From: a virus
Virus record (IMG/VR): IMGVR_UViG_3300025117_000176
Coordinates: 1 to 32,852 of that record
Strand: one strand, 5' to 3'
Length of the DNA: 32,852 bases
In this document: in pieces, positions 28,496-32,852 of the stretch
Layout: every line of letters starts with the position of its first letter
Position numbering within the stretch: the first letter of the stretch is position 1
Notes under the pieces: generated by a model
What the model was told of the DNA's origin: nothing
Seen by the model: only the letters and a program-made list of their open reading frames with translations
The model's database searches: none
Translations under genes and position numbers: made by a program

Positions 28496-29139
28496 TTCCC
28501 ACACTCCGCACACTGGAATTTACCGTGCTCCACGACCACCACATCGCCGCCGCACTCAGAGCACCAGGCACAAGTGGCGCATCCAAAATTGTTTGATACG
28601 CGCGGCAACTCGATGTCGCCCATCTCCCATATATTCAGGATCAGCAATCGCAGCCGCTTGATTTCATTCTCGGCGTCCACCAGGTCGCGCACCGCTTCGC
28701 TACGTTCATCTTCGGCAATGTAGACTTTGCAATCCATGACAGCATTCTCGTACAACTGGACATTGAACATCTTGCGCCAGTAGATGGCCCAGGAGCGGGC
28801 CTCTTTCAACTCCACCGCAACTTCATGGCGTGCAAACACAAGGCCCGCTGGCGTGCCGATCTCGAATAGCTCATCAAGCTCGCGCCACGTTTGATAATAC
28901 TTGCGGGCTAGGGCACGGGCGTCGTCACGCTCCGAGCACAGCCGCTTGATGAAGTCGGGGAATGTCTCGAAGTTCGTGGCTCCATATTTGAGCCGCAACT
29001 CGGATAGCAAGTTGGCCGTGCCGTCAATGCGATTTTTGTAATCGTCGCGTTCCTTTGCGTAGAATTCCGCACGCTCGCGCAAATCGTCTAACTCCGCCAT
29101 AGCAAGATCGTACAATTGAGCAATGTCCAGTTTTCTCAT
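28492..29139 (-). CDS. Coiled-coil protein with C-terminal zinc ribbon
   Basis: 215 residues; ATG at 29139 overlaps the previous stop (ATGA), GAGGCGG upstream. Two long helical regions (MRKLDIAQLYDLAMAELDDLRERAEFYAKERDDYKNRIDG; RSEAVRDLVDAENEIKRLRLLILNIWEMG) frame a compact middle. The C-terminus CATCAWCSECGGDVVVVEHGKFQCAECGK carries three to four Cys pairs. The YDLAMAELDDL piece recalls YDLAMAMIGELDAEIG in the protein at 24731-25210. A partner-binding adaptor is plausible. Confidence 0.7.
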   Translation of the reverse strand: MRKLDIAQLYDLAMAELDDLRERAEFYAKERDDYKNRIDGTANLLSELRLKYGATNFETFPDFIKRLCSERDDARALARKYYQTWRELDELFEIGTPAGLVFARHEVAVELKEARSWAIYWRKMFNVQLYENAVMDCKVYIAEDERSEAVRDLVDAENEIKRLRLLILNIWEMGDIELPRVSNNFGCATCAWCSECGGDVVVVEHGKFQCAECGK

Positions 29140-29363
29140 TTGATCCGCCTCTCAATCTCGCTATCGCCATACTCTGACAATAACAGGCGGTAGAGTTTGC
29201 GCGCCATAGTGCGGGCCTCGTCGCACTCAAGCATCAATTCGATTTCTCGTATGCTGCTTGGGCACTTGCAATATACGCCACGGGCTTGATGCAAGCACCC
29301 GCCAGCGTGTTTGTGTTCATCCTGCTCGTGCCCGCACTCCGGGCAAGTCTTAGTGTCGCTCAT
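29136..29363 (-). CDS. 75-residue zinc-ribbon protein with His-rich loop
   Basis: ATG at 29363 overlaps the previous stop (ATGA), GAGAGG upstream. CPECGHEQDEHKHAGGCLHQARGVYCKC has four Cys pairs or Cys/His ligands, then a helix (REIELMLECDEARTMARKLYRLLLSEYGDSEIERRIK). Function is unknown. Confidence 0.65.
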   Translation of the reverse strand: MSDTKTCPECGHEQDEHKHAGGCLHQARGVYCKCPSSIREIELMLECDEARTMARKLYRLLLSEYGDSEIERRIK

Positions 29364-29533
29364 CTCTCTATCCTCTCAATCCTTCTCATGTAATTCCGGC
29401 TTGTCACAACCTTGTACCCGTCAGCAAACTCCACCAAACAACTGTTTTTCTTGCCACGCACCAACACCCGGCACGGTTGGCCTTTGCGTTCTGGCAGGCG
29501 GGATTTGACGCGCCAGTAATAGGGGTAAGTCAT
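29360..29533 (-). CDS. 57-residue KOW/SH3-like protein
   Basis: ATG at 29533, stop TGA overlapping the next start (ATGA). MTYPYYWRVKSRLPERKGQPCRVLVRGKKN then SCLVEFADGYKVVTSRNYMRR is a beta-rich basic protein of a type often found in phage genomes (WRVKSRLPER.G.PCRVL..G..NSCLVEF.DGYKVVTSRNY). It may bind RNA or DNA. Function is not known. Confidence 0.75.
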   Translation of the reverse strand: MTYPYYWRVKSRLPERKGQPCRVLVRGKKNSCLVEFADGYKVVTSRNYMRRIERIER

Positions 29534-30282
29534 TTGCTGCCTACCGTTTCTGGGCAGTTCTCTTTTGGCATTGGCCGATTGATAATGTCCATTGCCGTCA
29601 TGCCGTCATTGAAGTAAAAATCATTCCACGTTTCACGGCAAATTTTCAGACCGCCACGACTTTTCTTGAGCGCGCTGAAAGCCAATCGCCACTGTTTTTC
29701 ATATGGCATATCCCAAAACTTGTCGCTAAAACCTTCACTGCGGCCCAGGCCATACGGATTCGGAAAACCATCGCAAACACTGTAGCTCAATACAACCGGT
29801 GTCTTCGAATTGAGATTGAGCAATTTGATTACATCGTTCCAGCCCATCTCGCTACGAAGTAAATTAGTTTGCAGTCCGCTCTCAATAATTCCGGTAATCC
29901 ATGCCCTATCGCGTCCCGGTATCCAACAGTGAATTTCACATTGCCCATGAATGCGAACCATCAAGCGGACGACGTCATTTCCGAGTTTATATGCCGTATT
30001 TAGTGCAAGGCCAAACAATTCAACGTGCTTACCGTCTATGAGAAAATTGCCATCCATTCCAACGGAAAACCATATGCTAAAATCCCTTGCCCAATCTACA
30101 TCGGATTTATAGTCATTCTTGAGATAGCACGACGGCGGCAAAAGACTTAACAATTTGTCCTTTTGCCATTTCGGATTTATGATTGCCAAACTCAATTCAT
30201 TTATCACGCTGCCCATATAGGCCCGCTCTGATCCACTAACTTCTGCCGTATCTTCCGGCGAATGAAAATATACTCTACTCAT
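29530..30282 (-). CDS. 250-residue phage protein, unknown function
   Basis: Start at ATG 30282 (MSRVYFHSPEDTAEVSGSERAYMGSVINELSLAIINP), GAGAGG ~9 bases upstream; an upstream frame extension covers other genes and is rejected. The protein is alpha/beta with HVELFGLALNTAYKLGNDVVRLMVRIHGQCEIHCWIPGRDRAWITGIIESGLQTNLL in the middle and a Gly-Leu-rich YSVCDGFPNPYGLGRSEGFSD loop. The first line (SRVYFHSP...GSERAY) is recurrent in phage proteins of unknown function. No active-site motif could be assigned. Confidence 0.75.
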   Translation of the reverse strand: MSRVYFHSPEDTAEVSGSERAYMGSVINELSLAIINPKWQKDKLLSLLPPSCYLKNDYKSDVDWARDFSIWFSVGMDGNFLIDGKHVELFGLALNTAYKLGNDVVRLMVRIHGQCEIHCWIPGRDRAWITGIIESGLQTNLLRSEMGWNDVIKLLNLNSKTPVVLSYSVCDGFPNPYGLGRSEGFSDKFWDMPYEKQWRLAFSALKKSRGGLKICRETWNDFYFNDGMTAMDIINRPMPKENCPETVGSK

Positions 30283-30428
30283 TTCTTCATCCTCTCTACA
30301 ATCTGCCAAGCCGTTACTTCCCGGCCCGTTTTGGTATCTTGGAAGGTGATACCCTTCCAAATGGTGACATCGCAATACCTGAAGTCGCACAGGCCAAATT
30401 GCGCCCCAACGCTGAAGTCGCCGCCCAT
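30279..30428 (-). CDS. 49-residue phage protein overlapping the zinc-ribbon gene
   Basis: ATG at 30428 (MGGDFSVGAQFGLCDFRYCDVTIWKGITFQDTKTGREVTAWQIVERMKK) with AAGG 6 bases upstream and ATGA coupling to the next gene. DVTIWKGITFQDTKTGREVTAWQIVERMKK is compact and phage-like. It overlaps the end of the preceding gene by about 115 bases in another frame, so one of the two reading frames may be frameshifted or the overlap is real. Confidence 0.55.
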   Translation of the reverse strand: MGGDFSVGAQFGLCDFRYCDVTIWKGITFQDTKTGREVTAWQIVERMKK

Positions 30429-30610
30429 GTATACCTTGCCACCCGGAAGCGCTCTGGCTGGTTTGTGTTGCGCCCGTGCCAGGCTGCCAGGTTGCGCCCG
30501 TTGCGCCGCTCGCGCCGGCAATCATCGCAAAGATGGGCATGGCCACCGGCGTGCGTTTCGATGGGTGCGTCACAGTCAGAACAGCGGGTAACGATGCGGG
30601 TGGCGTTCAT
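30314..30610 (-). CDS. Zinc-ribbon protein with uncertain C-terminus
   Basis: ATG at 30610 overlaps the previous stop (ATGA), GGGAGGGG close upstream. The first ~45 residues are a clear ribbon (TRCSDCDAPIETHAGGHAHLCDDCRRERRNGRNLAAWHGRN). After residue ~55 the sequence turns less protein-like while another frame becomes convincing (see 30279-30428), so the true C-terminus may be shorter or frameshifted. Confidence 0.55.
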   Translation of the reverse strand: MNATRIVTRCSDCDAPIETHAGGHAHLCDDCRRERRNGRNLAAWHGRNTNQPERFRVARYTWAATSALGRNLACATSGIAMSPFGRVSPSKIPKRAGK

Positions 30611-31251
30611 TTCCCCTCCCGCCAATTCTTGAGCCAATCAAAGTCTACCGGGCCGCCTTCATCTGGCTCTGGCGTCTCAGGGTTGGGCCTGTCTGCGCCG
30701 AAGTTGGCATACCGCATGTTCTCGTAGTCCCATTCCCACCAGCGATCACGCTGCGCCTTGTTGCCCGTCCGGGAAGCTTTCACCGCCGCGTCCCACTGTT
30801 CTGGCGTTGGCAAGTCAACGGCGTCGGATTCGCGCGGATTGGGTTCGCCGCCGCGGAACACCCAGGCGCCCGACTTGCCGGGGTGCTTTTCTTCGTATTC
30901 CTTGCTAAGGTAGTATTCCGCTTCCGCCTCTTGCGGTGACAGCCAATACTTATTACGGTAACCATTTGCCGCGCCGCTGCTCATGGCCTCATCTGATATT
31001 TCTTTTGGGATGCCGTCAATGGGGTGCATGTGGATGCTTTCGCCCTTGATGCGTCCGAGCTTGATGAACTCGCCGGGTACGGTTTGCATCTCATCGTTGG
31101 CATGGCGGGCGGAGTAGCGCGCTTCGTACCGTTCAGCGGGCGTCTGGTAGCGGCGCAAGACAAGCTCGAAAAACAGGATTGCAGCCAGCGCAAAGCCGCC
31201 GCCATAAATAATGGCGTCCTTGAAAATGTACCAGAAATAGTCAAGCGTCAT
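30607..31251 (-). CDS. Membrane-anchored acidic protein
   Basis: 214 residues; ATG at 31251 overlaps the previous stop (ATGA). One N-terminal hydrophobic helix (AIIYGGGFALAAILFFELVL, ~13-32) then a large hydrophilic region with acidic and aromatic stretches (AEAEYYLSKEYEEKHPG; RDRWWEWDYENMRYANF). A cytoplasmic domain on a membrane anchor is likely. Function is unknown. Confidence 0.7.
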   Translation of the reverse strand: MTLDYFWYIFKDAIIYGGGFALAAILFFELVLRRYQTPAERYEARYSARHANDEMQTVPGEFIKLGRIKGESIHMHPIDGIPKEISDEAMSSGAANGYRNKYWLSPQEAEAEYYLSKEYEEKHPGKSGAWVFRGGEPNPRESDAVDLPTPEQWDAAVKASRTGNKAQRDRWWEWDYENMRYANFGADRPNPETPEPDEGGPVDFDWLKNWREGK

Positions 31252-31508
31252 TCTGGCACCGTCGCCTTTCGTATCAGCGCAATCAATTCGACAGACGAAC
31301 AGGCAACCGCGCCATTTTTCAGCGCCATTGCGCGCTTCGATTCCGTCAAATCATAATGGGGGTGTACTGGATGCTCTTGGAACCATCCCCGCTTCAATCC
31401 TATCTTTTCCGCCATTGCGTGCAACTCTTGACGCCCGCCGCTGGCCCACATGTGACACCACCATTTTGAGCCGCGATACTTAACCATGTCGTCAACATAG
31501 ACTGTCAT
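31248..31508 (-). CDS. DUF4031 family protein
   Basis: 86 residues from ATG at 31508, GAGGGAG upstream. MTVYVDDMVKYRG..WWCHMWASGGRQELHAMAEKIGLKRGWFQEHPVHPHYDLTESKRAMALKNGAV matches the DUF4031 pattern (MTVYVDD, W.HM.AD...ELH.FA..IGL.R.WFQ....HYD.T...R..A...GA). It is a small nucleotidyl/PIN-like fold of unknown activity. Common in phages and their hosts. Confidence 0.8.
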   Translation of the reverse strand: MTVYVDDMVKYRGSKWWCHMWASGGRQELHAMAEKIGLKRGWFQEHPVHPHYDLTESKRAMALKNGAVACSSVELIALIRKATVPE

Positions 31509-32149
31509 TCCGTCTCCCTCATCCCATTTGCTATTTGCTCTGCCCGTTCGATATCCAACACCTTCGCCGTGTTATTACCCACGGCCGGCCGAATTGCGCC
31601 TGCCCGTTCGAGCAGCTTGTAAAATTCATCGTAGGCTTTGCGCTCCAACGTGCCGTCACCCGCGCTGCGCTTTGCGGGCAGCCAGCCGTGATTGGCGCGG
31701 GCAAACTTCACGGCGCTCATGGCGTAGTAGCGCAAGCCGCTGGCCTGACCTGCCGCCGCGTCTCTGACCTGCGCAGCCTGGCGCATCTCTTCGGCCAGGG
31801 CGTGCATATCCGCCACAGCAATGGCCCTGTCATCTTCGTCACCTTGCGCGGCGATTACCATGTTGATCAGAGCTTCGAATCGTGCGGCAGGCATCTGGGC
31901 AACGGCGTCAAGAATTTGCATGATGCTGTACCACTGCGCGCCTTTGGCAGTGTTGGCCCAGAGTTGCCAGGTGTGAAACTGGAATACCCACCAATTCACG
32001 AACAGGAAAAACGCCAGCGCGCCCACGCCTAGCACGACGACGTACACCCAATCTGGATAGCCCAGGCCGAACGCGTCAACGCCCAACAGCCCGGCGGCTA
32101 TGCCGAGCAGGATGGACAGGTACAGGTGGGGCCTATCATTCATTGCCAT
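31505..32149 (-). CDS. Membrane protein with C-terminal soluble domain
   Basis: 214 residues; ATG at 32149 with AAGGA upstream (a second ATG at 32143 is possible). Two hydrophobic segments: LYLSILLGIAAGLLGVDAFGLGY and WVYVVVLGVGALAFFLFVNWWVF (~9-57), then a helical soluble domain with LERKAYDEFYKLLERAGAIRPAVGNNTAKVLDIERAEQIANGM. The C-terminal half has the look of a winged-helix-type or dimerisation segment. Function is unknown. Confidence 0.7.
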   Translation of the reverse strand: MAMNDRPHLYLSILLGIAAGLLGVDAFGLGYPDWVYVVVLGVGALAFFLFVNWWVFQFHTWQLWANTAKGAQWYSIMQILDAVAQMPAARFEALINMVIAAQGDEDDRAIAVADMHALAEEMRQAAQVRDAAAGQASGLRYYAMSAVKFARANHGWLPAKRSAGDGTLERKAYDEFYKLLERAGAIRPAVGNNTAKVLDIERAEQIANGMRETE

Positions 32150-32158
32150 GATTAATCC

Positions 32159-32852
32159 TTACCACTCACCCACCGCCGCCGCAAAAATACAGCGTGCGGA
32201 CTTGCGTGCGTGCGGGCAGGGGCATCTGGCACACCTTCTGGCAGTGGGGGGGGTAGTTGTCATCTCCACTGCCAAGATATTGCGCCCAATCCACTCAACT
32301 ACCTGTGGAACTACGGCGTTTCCGAGTGATTTAAGTCTGTCCACCCGTCCGGGAATCCCATGAGCCACTCGACCCACCGGGGGTTCAATTGCCCACCACG
32401 TACCATTTCTTTCAGTTGAAATCCGCCCATCCTCCCCGGCGGCTTGTGGTATGCCGGGCCGCCGGTTGCGTCGCTGCTCTTTGGCGTCGGAAATAATTTC
32501 ACCGCTCCCGATAACTTCAGTGCAATTCTGCCGTGACTGTTCTGATAATCCCCGCGAGACACTTGCGGCGTCGGCCACATATCCAACTCCCCCACCCGCG
32601 CCATGCCCTGAAGAGTCGGTATCTCGTTCTTCCTGTCCCCGCTCCGGCTGCTCCCCCCGCCCTTGCTGGAATCTGTCGGCGTGGGCAACAACGAAGACTC
32701 TCTCTCGCCTGTGCGGGGCATCGAAGGCGCAAGCCGGAATAACAATCGCCCCTGTGGTGTATCCCAAATCATCCAGGTCAGATAGCACCTGGTCGAGAAT
32801 AGTCGTTCTGATTCCAGGCACATTCTCACCAAGCACCCAACGGGGTCGGCAT
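32159..32852 (-). CDS. DNA (cytosine-5) methyltransferase, C-terminal part (5' end outside window)
   Basis: About 231 codons are visible and the frame is open at the window edge. RPRWVLGENVPGI holds motif IV (ENV); PHRRERVFVVA holds the QRRxR-type motif; WWAIEPPVGRVAHGIPGRVDRLKSLGNAVVPQVVEWIG holds the final GN motif of C5 methyltransferases. Between them is the variable target-recognition region. The last ~30 residues are Cys-rich (CARCPCPHARKSARC). It would methylate cytosines, probably to protect phage DNA from host restriction. The +1 frame of the same stretch (32832-32311) is also open and carries PTP repeats and LNPRWVEWLMGFPDGWTDL, itself typical of phage methyltransferase C-termini. 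The N-terminal catalytic part is not visible. Confidence 0.85.
   Translation of the reverse strand, partial: CRPRWVLGENVPGIRTTILDQVLSDLDDLGYTTGAIVIPACAFDAPHRRERVFVVAHADRFQQGRGEQPERGQEERDTDSSGHGAGGGVGYVADAASVSRGLSEQSRQNCTEVIGSGEIISDAKEQRRNRRPGIPQAAGEDGRISTERNGTWWAIEPPVGRVAHGIPGRVDRLKSLGNAVVPQVVEWIGRNILAVEMTTTPPTARRCARCPCPHARKSARCIFAAAVGEW

Noticed and set aside
29530-30573. 347-codon extended version of the gene ending at 29530
   Set aside because: The extra 97 codons cover the zinc-ribbon and 49-residue genes and are not protein-like; ATG at 30282 has a ribosome binding site and ATGA coupling.
1-32852. Search for tRNA genes, integrase, attachment sites and replication genes
   Set aside because: No tRNA-like cloverleaf, recombinase motif or polymerase/helicase sequence was recognised in any gene of the window, so lysogeny and replication type cannot be stated.

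Overview
The window is a piece of a tailed double-stranded DNA phage (Caudoviricetes) or prophage, with both ends cut inside genes. Almost every gene lies on the minus strand, so transcription runs from high to low coordinates. Gene density is very high: most stop and start codons overlap (ATGA or GTGA) or sit within about 20 bases, nearly always with an AGGAG-type ribosome binding site. No tRNA, rRNA, CRISPR array, insertion sequence, integrase or repressor was seen. The gene order is that of a long-tailed phage with an HK97-like head. The host cannot be fixed from sequence. The best clue is the endolysin C-terminus, which ends in a VYLPIV tail like those on many exported Chloroflexota proteins; this is inference.

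Reading in the direction of transcription: (1) 32852-24490 begins inside a cytosine-5 DNA methyltransferase and continues through about 25 small genes. These include a DUF4031 protein, several membrane proteins, one membrane protein with a C-terminal helix-turn-helix, and many small proteins with paired cysteines (zinc-ribbon type). (2) 24468-21430 starts at a terminator fused to a promoter and holds a lysis cassette (putative holin, GH25 endolysin) among further small zinc-ribbon proteins. (3) 21519-14720 is the packaging module: small terminase, large terminase, portal, and a MuF-type minor head protein carrying a C-terminal JAB/MPN-like domain, with small membrane and cysteine-rich genes between them. 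(4) 14714-14313 is the only plus-strand gene, divergent from a group of small accessory genes that runs down to 12156. (5) 12158-11918 is the main control region: a promoter, a Fur-box-like palindrome, a terminator, and a perfect 16-bp hairpin next to the ribosome binding site of the late operon. (6) 11917-1 is the virion operon: two small structural proteins, a prohead protease fused to scaffold-like segments, two tandem paralogous putative decoration proteins, the major capsid protein, two paralogous beta-helix proteins, a BppU-like protein, connector and neck proteins, and a probable major tail tube protein that extends into a BNR-type repeat domain and runs off the left edge.

Points that stand out: the methyltransferase C-terminal region is open in two frames that both look like methyltransferase C-termini; the JAB-like domain on the minor head protein; a 21-bp intergenic element present three times, two copies heading promoters of the same layout; about fourteen small CxxC proteins; and a repeated stop/start junction sequence between adjacent small genes. 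Functions of most small genes are unknown and are given only as visible features.
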